From: Clostridia bacterium
GTDB lineage: Bacteria > Bacillota > Clostridia > Lachnospirales > Bianqueaceae
Reading direction: 5' to 3'
Length of the DNA: 64,000 nt
Assembly (NCBI GenBank): GCA_900764045.1
Contig: CAAFMN010000085.1
Location: forward strand, 62,001 to 126,000
Below are positions 1-8,823 of this stretch, one piece after another. The translations under genes and the position numbers were made by a program. Under the pieces are notes generated by a model. It made no database searches. It was not told the origin of the DNA and worked only from the letters and a program-made list of their open reading frames with translations. Numbering within the stretch: position 1 is the stretch's first letter; each line of letters starts with the position of its first letter.

Positions 1-450
1 GCTATTCTGGATGTACATCTGGCCAAGGGTCTGGCCGGCCTGCTCAATGCCTGCGCAGAAGCAGATCAGCTGCCCAAGACGATCCTGTACAGTCTGAATC
101 CGAACGACAATTATACCCTGATGACTGTCGGCGGCTGCTTCCAGGGCGGCGTCCCCGGCAAGATTCAGCTTGGTTCCGCCTGGTGGTTCAATGATCACAT
201 TGACGGTATGACCGCTCAGATGCGTGCGGTTGCCAACGTTGGCGTTCTGGGCAAGTTCGTGGGTATGCTGACTGACTCCAGAAGCTTCCTGTCGTATTTC
301 CGTCATGAGTATTTCCGCCGCATCGCCTGCAACCTGATCGGCGAGTGGGTAGAGAACGGTGAATACCCCAACGATGAAGAGATGCTTAAGAAGATCGTAG
401 AGGGTATCAGCTATTATAACGCAGTAGAGTATTTCGGTATCGAGCTGTAA
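1..450 (+). CDS. uxaC: Uronate isomerase, C-terminal part (partial)
   Basis: The reading frame is open from the first base and ends at TAA 448-450, giving the last 149 residues; the start lies outside the window. The stretch carrying NPNDNYTL, GGCFQGG, KIQLGSAWWFND and LTDSRSFLSYFRHEYFRR is characteristic of the uronate isomerase (glucuronate isomerase) family. That enzyme converts D-glucuronate to D-fructuronate and D-galacturonate to D-tagaturonate, the first cytoplasmic step of hexuronate breakdown. The stop overlaps the start of the next gene (TAATG), so the two may be translationally coupled. Identification is by recalled family sequence and is firm; no other hexuronate gene is visible in the window. 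Confidence 0.93.
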   Translation, partial: AILDVHLAKGLAGLLNACAEADQLPKTILYSLNPNDNYTLMTVGGCFQGGVPGKIQLGSAWWFNDHIDGMTAQMRAVANVGVLGKFVGMLTDSRSFLSYFRHEYFRRIACNLIGEWVENGEYPNDEEMLKKIVEGISYYNAVEYFGIEL

Positions 451-1478
451 TGCTGGAATGCATCGTTAATGATAAGGAAGAAGGGCGCCGAACGGATCGT
501 TTTCTTATGAAAATGCTTCCCAAGGCGCCCGGAAGCCTTATATACAAGGCTTTGCGCACAAAGCAGATAAAAGTCAACAACCTTCGCGCCGAAGCCGGGA
601 CCAAGCTCATGGCCAATGATACGGTTCAGATCTACTTTTCAGAAGAAAGACTTGCGGAATTGGGATACCGTTCAACCGTGCCTGTCACTAAAAATGTGCA
701 GTCGAAGATTCAAGTTCCGGTACTCTATGAAGATGAGCAGATTCTGATCCTCAATAAACCAGCCGGAGTCCTTTCCCAAAAGGATACCCCCGAGAGTTAT
801 TCCTTATCCGAATACCTTCTGGAGTATCTGGAGCCGGAAGGCGGATGGCGCGGGACTTTTCGCCCCGGATTATGCAACCGCCTGGACCGGGGGACCTCCG
901 GAATTGTCGTAGCCGGCAAAACACTGGGAGCGCTTCAGTCTCTAACGGCATCCATCCGGGAACACGAGAGTGAAAAGACTTATCTTGCCATATGTCAGGG
1001 CGTATGTCCCTGGAAGAAAGAAATGTGGCTGCGTCATGAATGGCATAAGGATGTCCGTCAGAACCGGGTTACACTTCGCCGGATTTATGTCGGGCCTCAG
1101 CCTGTTCAGGATACTCATTTTGAGGAGCAAGCTGTTTGCAGAGTCAAAGTGCTTGGTGTTTCCAAACAAAATCATATGACTTTCTTTGAGCTGCATCTGA
1201 TTACTGGCAAAAGCCATCAGCTGCGTGCTCAACTCGCGTCGGAAGGCTTTCCGATCATTGGGGATCACAAATACTGTAAAGCGATGCAAAGAGAGAAAAA
1301 TACGCATCAGCTGCTGCACGCCTGGCGTTTTCAGGCAAAACAGCTTCAGGAACCGCTAAAATACCTGGAGAATCGAATCTTCCAGGCTCCGCTTCCTGAA
1401 GACTTTGCCGCTATACTGAAAAAAACGTTTCCGGCAATGGTTTCAATCTATTGTGAGCAAGGTGAAGACTATGTTTGA
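450..1478 (+). CDS. RluA-family 23S rRNA pseudouridine synthase
   Basis: 342 residues. An N-terminal S4-like RNA-binding domain (about residues 1-70) is followed by an RluA-type pseudouridine synthase domain with the signature NRLDRGTSG, in which Asp146 is the expected catalytic nucleophile; NKPAG at about residue 103 and KSHQLRAQLA near residue 255 are further family motifs. The enzyme isomerises uridine in ribosomal RNA; the exact target (RluC- or RluD-like) cannot be read from sequence. The ATG overlaps the uxaC stop by one base and has no strong ribosome binding site of its own. Its 3' end overlaps the beginning of the following peptidase gene. Confidence 0.9.
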   Translation: MLECIVNDKEEGRRTDRFLMKMLPKAPGSLIYKALRTKQIKVNNLRAEAGTKLMANDTVQIYFSEERLAELGYRSTVPVTKNVQSKIQVPVLYEDEQILILNKPAGVLSQKDTPESYSLSEYLLEYLEPEGGWRGTFRPGLCNRLDRGTSGIVVAGKTLGALQSLTASIREHESEKTYLAICQGVCPWKKEMWLRHEWHKDVRQNRVTLRRIYVGPQPVQDTHFEEQAVCRVKVLGVSKQNHMTFFELHLITGKSHQLRAQLASEGFPIIGDHKYCKAMQREKNTHQLLHAWRFQAKQLQEPLKYLENRIFQAPLPEDFAAILKKTFPAMVSIYCEQGEDYV

Positions 1479-2934
1479 AGACTGCAAATATCAGAATGTA
1501 TTTGAAAATTTTGCAAAGATTTGTGCGATTCCTCATGGATCCTATCATGAAAAAGCAATCAGCGATTATTTGTACCAGTTTGCATCGGAGCACGGTTATG
1601 AAGCCGTGCAGGATGAAGCACTCAACGTACTGGTCCGAATCCCAGCCTCGGAAGGGCGTGAAGCAGAACCTTCCTTGCTTCTGCAAGGACATATGGATAT
1701 GGTTTGTGAAAAGAATGCCGATGTTCTGCATGACTTTCTGAAAGACCCGATTCGGCTTCGTCGTGAAGGTGACTGGCTGATGGCTCAGGGAACGACCCTG
1801 GGCGGAGACGACGGAATCGCTATCGCTTATATGATGACACTGATAGAAGATCCTTCCGTATCCCATCCCACTCTGGAGCTCCTGATGACAGTATCTGAAG
1901 AGACCGGTATGGACGGCGCCAAGAATCTGGATAAGAGCATCCTGCGCTCCAAGCGTATGATCAATCTCGACTCGGAAGAAGAGGGCGTATTCATTGCCGG
2001 CGGAGCCGGAGGCCTTAAGGTTGAAGTGACGCATACCCTGGAGAGAGCAGCTGCTCCCGCTGATTTTATTCCGTTGGAAGTTAAGACCACTGGCTTTATC
2101 GGAGGACATTCCGGAGAGGATATCAATAAGCGCCGCGGTAATGCCAACGCAATTCTGGGAGAGTATCTCCTTGGATGGTATAATTATTGTCCCAATACCC
2201 GTCTTGTATCGCTGGATGGCGGTTCCAAGGACAACGCGATTCCAAGAGAGGCCTGCGCTAAGATGTGGATTCCGGCTGGTATGCTGGATCAGGCGGAACG
2301 GGGCTGCTGGTGGTTTGGCGAGGATCTGGCCAAAGAGTATGCCGACAGTGATCCAGGCGCTCTGATTACGATGCGGCGTGCCAATCCCGCGGCAGAGCCC
2401 GGATGGGAATGGTTCCCCATGAACTCGACCATTACGGGAGAAGTGATCAACTTTTTACATCTCTGTCCCACAGGCGTACGCAGCATGAGCCAGGAGCTGA
2501 CCGGTATGGTAGAAAGCTCTCAGAATCTGGCGGTTCTGCATACGGAAGAAGATGTGTGGAGCGCAAGGATCTCTTTGCGCAGCAATTTGGACAGCCTGCT
2601 GCCGACCATGGTCAATCGGCTGCATCTGATGGCCGAGATGAGCGGTATGGATTGCGAGGCTGGCGGACAGTATCCGGCCTGGAATTACCGTGCCGAATCT
2701 CCTTTGCGTTCTCGGATGGCTGAGATCTATCATAAGCTGTATGGACATGATCCGGAAGTTCTCATTCTGCACGCAGGATTGGAATGCGGTATTTTTGCCG
2801 AGGCGATCCCCAACATGGATATGGTTTCAATCGGGCCCGATATGCAGGGCATTCACTCTCCGGACGAGAAGTTAAATATCCCGTCGGTGGAGCGGTGCTG
2901 GGAATTCCTGCTGCGTGTCTTAGCTGAGGTATAA
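1471..2934 (+). CDS. pepD: Cytosol non-specific dipeptidase, M20C family
   Basis: 487 residues from the ATG at 1471, preceded by AAGGTGA at 7 bases. A GTG at 1453 is in frame but lacks a ribosome binding site, so 1471 is preferred. The gene overlaps the preceding one by 8 bases. Zinc-binding motifs of the M20 family are visible: GHMDMV (His), TTLGGDDGIA (Asp), SEETGMDG (Glu-Glu) and a C-terminal HAGLECG (His). PepD-type enzymes are cytoplasmic di-zinc dipeptidases that release amino acids from short peptides, including Xaa-His. Length matches the family (about 480-490). A hairpin terminator follows at once. Confidence 0.93.
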   Translation: MFEDCKYQNVFENFAKICAIPHGSYHEKAISDYLYQFASEHGYEAVQDEALNVLVRIPASEGREAEPSLLLQGHMDMVCEKNADVLHDFLKDPIRLRREGDWLMAQGTTLGGDDGIAIAYMMTLIEDPSVSHPTLELLMTVSEETGMDGAKNLDKSILRSKRMINLDSEEEGVFIAGGAGGLKVEVTHTLERAAAPADFIPLEVKTTGFIGGHSGEDINKRRGNANAILGEYLLGWYNYCPNTRLVSLDGGSKDNAIPREACAKMWIPAGMLDQAERGCWWFGEDLAKEYADSDPGALITMRRANPAAEPGWEWFPMNSTITGEVINFLHLCPTGVRSMSQELTGMVESSQNLAVLHTEEDVWSARISLRSNLDSLLPTMVNRLHLMAEMSGMDCEAGGQYPAWNYRAESPLRSRMAEIYHKLYGHDPEVLILHAGLECGIFAEAIPNMDMVSIGPDMQGIHSPDEKLNIPSVERCWEFLLRVLAEV

Positions 2935-2936
2935 AA

Positions 2937-2972
2937 AATAGGCGTAGGAGAAATCCTACGCCTTATTTATAT
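2937..2972. terminator. Bidirectional intrinsic terminator
   Basis: A 9-bp perfect stem GGCGTAGGA / TCCTACGCC with a GAAA loop (2941-2962). It is flanked by A-rich sequence on the left (a T-run for the minus strand) and T-rich sequence on the right, and separates pepD (+) from the convergent P-loop gene (-). Confidence 0.85.
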
Positions 2973-2997
2973 TTATATGTCAATTTATAGGAACAAA

Positions 2998-3411
2998 TTA
3001 CTTTACCAGAAGCTTCTGTACGGACTCCGGCAGATCTGCGGGATCGCAGCACATACTGATGATAAAGTTCACATTCATCTTACCGGCAACCGCTTCCACT
3101 TTATGTACCAGCTCAGCGACAGAAGCGGTATCGGCCTTAGCGTTCTTCAGCAGGCCATCAATATAAACGGTGCAGATATCATAGTCCTGAGAGAGAATAC
3201 CGCACACAAAACCAAAAAACTCAGCCGGCGTATCCAAAGGATATTCATCCGTCTTGATCAGGCGGATTTTATGGCTGAGCTGCAAAATATGGCTATGGTC
3301 CACGTCTACATATACGATATGTCCCTGTGTGGTCTTGGTCTCATTGTTAGCAAGATCGATCAAGCTTTTGGTCTTGCCTGCACCTTGAAGTCCTGCGATA
3401 ATCTGTATCAT
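2998..3411 (-). CDS. Small P-loop ATP-binding protein, function unknown
   Basis: 137 residues from ATG 3411-3409, which is preceded by GAGGAGG at 8 bases. An upstream in-frame ATG would add 21 residues but has no comparable site. A Walker A motif GLQGAGKTKS lies at residues 7-16, and hydrophobic strands ending in YVDVDH and VYIDG may act as Walker B. The size suggests a minimal P-loop NTPase. Similar short clostridial proteins are sometimes labelled PilT- or ATPase-like, but I cannot assign a substrate. It is a single gene on the minus strand, convergent with pepD. Confidence 0.75.
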   Translation of the reverse strand: MIQIIAGLQGAGKTKSLIDLANNETKTTQGHIVYVDVDHSHILQLSHKIRLIKTDEYPLDTPAEFFGFVCGILSQDYDICTVYIDGLLKNAKADTASVAELVHKVEAVAGKMNVNFIISMCCDPADLPESVQKLLVK

Positions 3412-3517
3412 GATAAATTCCTCCTCAATGGATAGTGTTAGGTAGAACTCACTCTTGTTTGTCTTATTCGACATCTCCCTTCATTATCCTTTTTTCTTTT
3501 TGAAAAATTATTTATGT

Positions 3518-3545
3518 AAGGAGCTGCCCATTGGCAGCTCTGTAT
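3518..3545 (-). terminator. Terminator of the DUF378 gene
   Basis: An 8-bp stem GAGCTGCC / GGCAGCTC (3521-3540) with a 4-base loop, immediately downstream of the minus-strand DUF378 gene. On the minus strand it is followed by an A/T-rich stretch with a run of five T. Confidence 0.6.
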
Positions 3546-3552
3546 CTATCCC

Positions 3553-3756
3553 TTATTCGGACATGGAATCCAATCTGGTAAACATCGTAAGACAATATAA
3601 ACCAGCCAGACCGACCAACGCGTAAATGATCCTTGTCAGCCATGTAAAGCCGAAGAGTGACTCAACCAGATTCCAGGCAAAGAAGCCGACCAATCCCCAA
3701 TTGACAGCACCGATGATCACCAGAATCAGACAGATGATATCCAATGTTTTCTTCAT
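3553..3756 (-). CDS. DUF378 small membrane protein
   Basis: 67 residues with two predicted membrane helices (about 5-27 and 38-58). The pattern IGAVNWGLVGFF followed by a second hydrophobic segment ending in the YALVGLAGLY stretch is typical of DUF378. The role of the family is unknown. ATG 3756-3754 follows AAGGAGGAG at a good distance. It is divergent from the rnf operon; the 160-base gap must hold promoters for both, though I can support only the rnf one. Confidence 0.88.
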   Translation of the reverse strand: MKKTLDIICLILVIIGAVNWGLVGFFAWNLVESLFGFTWLTRIIYALVGLAGLYCLTMFTRLDSMSE

Positions 3757-3836
3757 GACAGATCTCCTCCTTTTTATGAGATTCCTACTATAGTATTGAA
3801 AAATACAGAAAAAATATACAGTTTTTTTAATTTTGA

Positions 3837-3865
3837 TTGAAAAATTTTAACTAATATGATATACT
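3837..3865 (+). promoter_or_regulatory. Sigma-A promoter of the rnf operon
   Basis: TTGAAA (3837-3842), 17-base spacer, TATACT (3860-3865) with an extended TGA in front of the -10. Predicted start is near 3872, leaving a leader of about 50 bases before rnfC. Confidence 0.8.
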
Positions 3866-3920
3866 AAGGGTTAGAGGTATCTTATTATATTCCATTATAA
3901 TTCTATAGGGGGTAAAAAGT

Positions 3921-5288
3921 ATGAAGGGCCTAGTATTCAATGCTCCCCGCACCTTTAAGGGTGGGATCCATCCGCCGGATTTTAAGGAGTCCACGGAAGG
4001 CAATTCCATTCGGATGTACATGGATCCGCAGATGGATCTGGTATTTCCCATGGTGCAGCATATCGGCGCGCCCTGTGTGCCGATTGTGAAAAAGGGAGAA
4101 TATGTCCTGCGCGGTCAAAAGATCGGCGAGGCACAGGGCTTTGTATCCAGTCCGATACATTCCAGTGTATCCGGCAAAGTCAAGGATGTCAAACCCATGC
4201 TGCATACCAATGGTTCCAAGGTATTGTCCGTCATCATAGAAAATGACCACCAATACAAAGAGATCGAAGGCATGCATCAGCGATATGACTATGAACACAT
4301 GACCAACCAGGAGATTCTGACGGTGATCCGGGAAGCCGGAATCGTCGGTATGGGCGGCGCCGGATTCCCGGCGCATGTCAAGCTGTCTCCGTCTCCGGAT
4401 AAAAAGATCGATACGATCATTGTAAACGGCGCAGAATGCGAGCCATTTCTATCTTCGGATTTTCGTCTTTTGATCGAAGAACCCAAAAAGGTTGTAGAAG
4501 GGCTCAAAATCATCCTGCATATGTTTCCTGAAGCCCATGGATATATCGCTATTGAAAACAATAAACCCACGGCGCTCTCGTTAATGAAGCTTTTGACGAC
4601 GGAAGAGGAGAGGATCACTGTTGTCCCTCTCAAAACCAAATACCCGCAGGGAGGCGAAAAGCAGCTCATCAACGCTGTAACTGGCCGCGAGGTTCCCTCC
4701 GGCGGGTTACCCGCGGATGCCGGATGTATTGTACATAACGCAGATACGATTGTTGCGATCTACCGCGCCCTTCTGGAAGGACGTCCTCTGATGCGGCGGA
4801 TTATTACCATTGCCGGCGGAGCCATAGCTCACGCGACCACGTTTAAGGTGCGTATTGGAACCAATGTGCGTGAGCTGATTGAGGCGGCCGGCGGACTGAC
4901 CTGTACGCCTTCTAAAGTCATCTGCGGCGGACCTATGATGGGCACAGCCTTGTTCTCTCTGGATGTTCCTGTTGTCAAAGGGACCTCCGGTATTTTGCTC
5001 TTTGATGAACACCAGGACGCTGTGTTGGAGGAGACTGCATGTATTCGCTGCGGCAAATGTGTCGCGGCATGTCCGATCCACCTGATGCCCATGATGCTGA
5101 ATCAATTTGCATTGGAGAGGGACTGGGCTTCTTTTGAGAAATATCACGGTATGGACTGTATGGAATGCGGCTCCTGCGCTTATATCTGTCCTGCCAAACG
5201 TCATTTAACGCAAAGCTTTAAGGCGGGCAAAAAGATTATCAGCGCCCAGCGTAAAAAGGCGGCGGCGCAGGCTGCTGCCGGAAAGTGA
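3921..5288 (+). CDS. rnfC: Rnf complex subunit C
   Basis: 455 residues, start ATG preceded by AGGGGG. RnfC is the peripheral NADH-interacting subunit of the ferredoxin:NAD+ oxidoreductase. An NuoF-like nucleotide/flavin-binding region contains GMGGAGFPAHVKL (from about residue 143). Two 4Fe-4S motifs, CIRCGKCVAACP (from Cys374) and CMECGSCAYICP, lie near the C-terminus. The Lys/Ala-rich tail is short compared with enterobacterial RnfC. First gene of a six-gene operon; seven bases separate it from rnfD. Confidence 0.96.
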   Translation: MKGLVFNAPRTFKGGIHPPDFKESTEGNSIRMYMDPQMDLVFPMVQHIGAPCVPIVKKGEYVLRGQKIGEAQGFVSSPIHSSVSGKVKDVKPMLHTNGSKVLSVIIENDHQYKEIEGMHQRYDYEHMTNQEILTVIREAGIVGMGGAGFPAHVKLSPSPDKKIDTIIVNGAECEPFLSSDFRLLIEEPKKVVEGLKIILHMFPEAHGYIAIENNKPTALSLMKLLTTEEERITVVPLKTKYPQGGEKQLINAVTGREVPSGGLPADAGCIVHNADTIVAIYRALLEGRPLMRRIITIAGGAIAHATTFKVRIGTNVRELIEAAGGLTCTPSKVICGGPMMGTALFSLDVPVVKGTSGILLFDEHQDAVLEETACIRCGKCVAACPIHLMPMMLNQFALERDWASFEKYHGMDCMECGSCAYICPAKRHLTQSFKAGKKIISAQRKKAAAQAAAGK

Positions 5289-5295
5289 GGATACC

Positions 5296-6225
5296 ATGGC
5301 TGACGAACAGGAAAAAATCTTATTTCATCTATCGGTATCGCCCCACATTCATGCCAGGCATTCCACCGGATCGATCATGTGCGAAGTCCTTTTAGCACTG
5401 GCTCCGGCAGCGATCTTTTCCGTATTTTATTTTGGTATCCGTGTCCTTTTGGTCATCGGTGTCTGTATGGCTGTCTGTCTTCTGTCAGAATATCTCTGGG
5501 AAAAATGTACGCATCAGAAGATTACCATTCGTGACTGCAGCGCTCTGGTAACCGGCCTTTTACTGGCAATGAACCTGCCGGCATCGATTCCTCTGTGGAT
5601 GGCAGCCATCGGCTCTGTTTTTGCCATCATTCTGGTAAAACAGATCTTCGGCGGCATTGGTCAGAACTTCATGAACCCAGCTCTTTCGGCCCGCTGTTTT
5701 ATGCTGATCGCCTGGTCCTCTGCAATGACCAATTTCACGGTACAGGGAGTCACATCCGCAACGCCTATGACGCTGATCAAGACCGGAGGAAAGCTTCCGG
5801 CACTGACCGACTGCATTCTGGGAACCGTTTCCGGCAGTCTGGGCGAGACTTCGGCACTCTTGCTCCTTTTGGGCGGAATCTATCTGATCGCCAGAGGCAT
5901 CATCGACTGGGTCCTGCCTGTATCTTATATCGCTGTTGTCTTCGTATTGGCCTATCTTTTCGGACATGACGGACTCTACGAGATCATGAATGGCGGCCTT
6001 ATGCTGGGCGCTTTCTTCATGGCAACGGATTATACTACCTCTCCCATGACAAGAAAGGGGAGACTTGTGATGGGCATCGGATGCGGCCTTATGACCGCTA
6101 TCATCCGTGCGTACGGCGGATATCCGGAGGGTGTTTCTTTCTCCATTCTGTTAATGAACATCTGCGTGCCGCTAATTGACCGGGTAACCATGCCTAAAAT
6201 CTATGGGGAGGTGAAGTCTCGATGA
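5296..6225 (+). CDS. rnfD: Rnf complex subunit D
   Basis: 309-residue polytopic membrane protein of the NqrB/RnfD family. Family members carry FMN covalently bound to threonine through a phosphoester; the matching stretch here is TSATPMT (about residues 153-159). The GQNFMNPALSARCF segment is strongly conserved in the family. The ATG follows GAGGA, and the gene overlaps rnfG by four bases (ATGA). RnfD helps form the membrane electron and ion path. Flavinylation would need an ApbE protein, which is not in this window. Confidence 0.95.
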   Translation: MADEQEKILFHLSVSPHIHARHSTGSIMCEVLLALAPAAIFSVFYFGIRVLLVIGVCMAVCLLSEYLWEKCTHQKITIRDCSALVTGLLLAMNLPASIPLWMAAIGSVFAIILVKQIFGGIGQNFMNPALSARCFMLIAWSSAMTNFTVQGVTSATPMTLIKTGGKLPALTDCILGTVSGSLGETSALLLLLGGIYLIARGIIDWVLPVSYIAVVFVLAYLFGHDGLYEIMNGGLMLGAFFMATDYTTSPMTRKGRLVMGIGCGLMTAIIRAYGGYPEGVSFSILLMNICVPLIDRVTMPKIYGEVKSR

Positions 6226-6788
6226 AAGAGAAAGATTCTCCGATCCGTTTGGGAATCATCCTGCTGATCATCTCCGGTATCATGGGATTGATCCTGGGCG
6301 GTGCCAATTATGTCACAAGAGACCTGATCGCTGAGAAAAAGGATGCCGCCAACAAAGCGGCTTACGCAAAAGTTCTTCCGGAGGGAGTCGATACCGGAAG
6401 TCTGACGGCTCTGGACGTTCCGGAAGAGTATGCTTCTACGATTCTTGAGGCGTATTCCGCCGGAGATTCCGGTTATGCCATGCGTGTTTCCGGTAAAGGG
6501 TATGGCGGAAATGTGATTATTGCCGTTGGAATGACCCCGGAAGGGATTCTGACCGGAGTCTGTGTTGTAGAACATTCCGAGACACCGGGATTGGGCGCCA
6601 ATGCTTCTAAGTCTTCTTTTACCGATCAGTTTTCCGGCAAGAGCGGAGTCCTTACGGTTGTCAAGGGCGATGCCTCCGACAGTCAGATCTCCGCGATATC
6701 CGGAGCTACGATTACTTCCCGGTGTGTAACCAGCAGTGTCAACGCGGCGCTTTCTTATTATGAAACTGTACTGAAGGGAGGAAAATAA
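6222..6788 (+). CDS. rnfG: Rnf complex subunit G
   Basis: 188 residues: one N-terminal membrane helix (about 8-30) and an extracytoplasmic FMN-binding domain. The flavinylation motif is SGATITS near residue 148, where a threonine carries covalent FMN. TPGLGANAS is another conserved stretch. The start overlaps the end of rnfD, implying translational coupling, and rnfE begins two bases after the stop behind GGAGG. Confidence 0.95.
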   Translation: MKEKDSPIRLGIILLIISGIMGLILGGANYVTRDLIAEKKDAANKAAYAKVLPEGVDTGSLTALDVPEEYASTILEAYSAGDSGYAMRVSGKGYGGNVIIAVGMTPEGILTGVCVVEHSETPGLGANASKSSFTDQFSGKSGVLTVVKGDASDSQISAISGATITSRCVTSSVNAALSYYETVLKGGK

Positions 6789-6789
6789 T

Positions 6790-7392
6790 ATGTCAAAACT
6801 GATTTCCGGCCTGAAACGCGGCATCATCGAAGAAAATCCGACCTTTGTACAGGTACTTGGAATGTGTCCCACGCTTGCTACGACCACATCTGCCATCAAT
6901 GGCATGGGTATGGGCCTCTCCGTTACAGTGGTTCTGATGTGTTCCAATCTGGCGATCTCTCTGCTTCGGAAGGTGATCCCCAGTAAGATCCGAATTCCTG
7001 CCTATATCGTCATCATCGCAACCTTTGTTACTGTTGTCGATCTCTTTTTACAGGCATTCTTCTACGAGAGCTTATATCAGGCTCTGGGACTGTTTATTCC
7101 GTTGATCGTTGTGAACTGTATCATTCTGGGAAGAGCAGAGGCGTTTGCTTCCAAAAATGATCCCGTATCCTCACTCTTTGACGGAATGGGTATGGGACTC
7201 GGCTTTACGCTGGCGCTGACTGTTCTGGGAATCGTACGAGAATTCCTGGGTGCCGGTTCCTTCTTTGGGATGCAGGTTCTTCCGGATGCGATTTCTCCGG
7301 CAGTCATCATGATTATGGCCCCCGGCGGATTCTTTACTCTGGGAATCCTGTTGGCCGTCTTTAACCATCTGCGGTCCAGAAAGGAGCAATAA
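6790..7392 (+). CDS. rnfE: Rnf complex subunit E
   Basis: 200-residue integral membrane protein of the RnfA/RnfE/NqrD/NqrE family, with about six helices. The opening GIIEENPTFVQVLGMCPTLA is diagnostic. RnfA and RnfE are homologous, oppositely oriented subunits that together carry a membrane-embedded iron-sulfur centre; the cysteine in GMCPTL is one expected ligand. Ribosome binding site GGAGG; one base separates its stop from the rnfA start. Confidence 0.95.
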   Translation: MSKLISGLKRGIIEENPTFVQVLGMCPTLATTTSAINGMGMGLSVTVVLMCSNLAISLLRKVIPSKIRIPAYIVIIATFVTVVDLFLQAFFYESLYQALGLFIPLIVVNCIILGRAEAFASKNDPVSSLFDGMGMGLGFTLALTVLGIVREFLGAGSFFGMQVLPDAISPAVIMIMAPGGFFTLGILLAVFNHLRSRKEQ

Positions 7393-7393
7393 T

Positions 7394-7969
7394 ATGCCGA
7401 CATTACTTCTCATTATCATAAGCTCAGTTTTTGTCAATAATTTTGTTCTGTCGCGTTTTCTGGGTATTTGTCCGTTTCTAGGCGTATCCAAGAGGATCGA
7501 CACCGCACTGGGTATGGGATTGGCCGTGACCTTTGTCATGACGATTGCTTCCGCCTTTGCCTACATGGTATATGCCTGGATTCTGGTGCCCCTTAAAGTT
7601 GAGTATCTGTACAATATCGCCTTTATTCTGGTCATCGCCTCCCTGGTTCAGATGGTGGAGATGGTCATTCAGAAGGTCAGTCCGACTCTGTATTCCGCAC
7701 TTGGTGTGTATCTTCCTCTGATTACGACCAATTGCGCGGTATTGGGAGTTGCCGTTCTGAACATGCAGGAGGGGTACAATCTTCTGGAGTCTGTCATCAA
7801 CGGTTTTTCAGCCGCCGTCGGATTTACTCTGGGGATCACGCTTTTTGCCGGTGTCCGCGAGCGGATCTGCCATAATAGAATTCTCTCCGCCTTTGAGGGC
7901 TTCCCCATCGCGCTGATCAGCGCGGGACTCATGGCAATTGCGTTTCTGGGCTTCCAGGGACTGGTATAA
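7394..7969 (+). CDS. rnfA: Rnf complex subunit A
   Basis: 191-residue integral membrane protein, about six helices, homologous to RnfE. FVNNFVLSRFLGICPFLGVS near the N-terminus and TTNCAVLGVA in the middle are the conserved segments; the cysteines in them are expected ligands of the membrane iron-sulfur centre. It follows rnfE by one base with AAGGAG in the end of rnfE, and rnfB follows after 11 bases behind AAGGAGG. Confidence 0.95.
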   Translation: MPTLLLIIISSVFVNNFVLSRFLGICPFLGVSKRIDTALGMGLAVTFVMTIASAFAYMVYAWILVPLKVEYLYNIAFILVIASLVQMVEMVIQKVSPTLYSALGVYLPLITTNCAVLGVAVLNMQEGYNLLESVINGFSAAVGFTLGITLFAGVRERICHNRILSAFEGFPIALISAGLMAIAFLGFQGLV

Positions 7970-7980
7970 GGAGGCACATA

Positions 7981-8772
7981 ATGATAGAAATATTGATTCC
8001 TTTTCTGATTCTTGCGGTTATGGGCCTTCTTTTCGGTATCGGAATCGGACTTGTTTCCAAGAAGTTTTCCGTACCGCAGGATCCTAAATTTCCATTGATT
8101 CGTGACGCGCTGCCCGGCGCCAACTGCGGCGGCTGCGGCTATGCCGGCTGTGATGCTTACGCCAAGGCGGTCGCTTCCGGCGAAGCGCCGATCAATGCCT
8201 GCGCTGTCGGCGGAGAGGCGGCTTCTCAAAAGATGGCAGAGGTTCTCGGCGTTAAGGTACAGGCGGTGGAAAAAGAAGTTGCCTATGTACAATGCAGCGG
8301 AGAATGCGGCATTGTACACGAAAAGATGCGTTATGACGGTGTCGCCAGTTGTCTGGAGGCTTCTCTCGTACCCGGCGGCGGCCCGAAATCCTGTTCTTAC
8401 GGCTGCCTTGGTTTCGGTACTTGCGTCAAGGTCTGTAAATTCAATGCCATTCATGTAGAAAACGGCCTGGCAAAAGTGGATGAATCCAAATGCGTAGGCT
8501 GCGGCGCCTGTGTGTCTGTTTGTCCCAAGAATGTGATCCGTCTTGTTGCCAAACGTCAACGAGTCCGTGTACAGTGTTCCGGACAGGATCGCGGCAAGGA
8601 AGTACGTGAACTTTGTTCCGCTGGTTGTCTTGGATGTACGCTCTGTGTACGCCAATGTGAATCCGGCGCCATTGCGATGGCTGGCAATGTGGCTCGGATC
8701 GACACCAACAAATGTACACAATGCGGAAAATGCGTTGAAAAATGTCCTGCCAAAGTCATTCATATCCTATGA
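7981..8772 (+). CDS. rnfB: Rnf complex subunit B, polyferredoxin
   Basis: 263 residues. An N-terminal membrane helix (about 3-25) is followed by a four-cysteine Fe-S domain beginning NCGGCGYAGCDAYAKAV. Further 4Fe-4S motifs follow: CSYGCLGFGTCVKVC, CVGCGACVSVCP, CLGCTLCVRQC and CTQCGKCVEKCP. RnfB is the likely entry point for electrons from reduced ferredoxin. It is the last gene of the operon and is followed by a hairpin. The cluster count is typical of clostridial RnfB, which is longer than the enterobacterial form. Confidence 0.96.
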   Translation: MIEILIPFLILAVMGLLFGIGIGLVSKKFSVPQDPKFPLIRDALPGANCGGCGYAGCDAYAKAVASGEAPINACAVGGEAASQKMAEVLGVKVQAVEKEVAYVQCSGECGIVHEKMRYDGVASCLEASLVPGGGPKSCSYGCLGFGTCVKVCKFNAIHVENGLAKVDESKCVGCGACVSVCPKNVIRLVAKRQRVRVQCSGQDRGKEVRELCSAGCLGCTLCVRQCESGAIAMAGNVARIDTNKCTQCGKCVEKCPAKVIHIL

Positions 8773-8777
8773 TGGAT

Positions 8778-8815
8778 TGGCCGCAGTCTCTATTTTAGAG
8801 TCTGCGGCCATTTCT
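8778..8815 (+). terminator. Hairpin after rnfB
   Basis: Outer stem TGGCCGCAG / CTGCGGCCA (8778-8786 with 8802-8810), then a T/T mismatch and an inner CTCT / AGAG. The following T-run is short, so termination may be partial. Confidence 0.65.
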
Positions 8816-8823
8816 AAAATGTA

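Noticed and set aside
1453..1470. GTG at 1453 as the pepD start
   Set aside because: No ribosome binding site, and it enlarges the overlap with the preceding gene; ATG 1471 has AAGGTGA at 7 bases.
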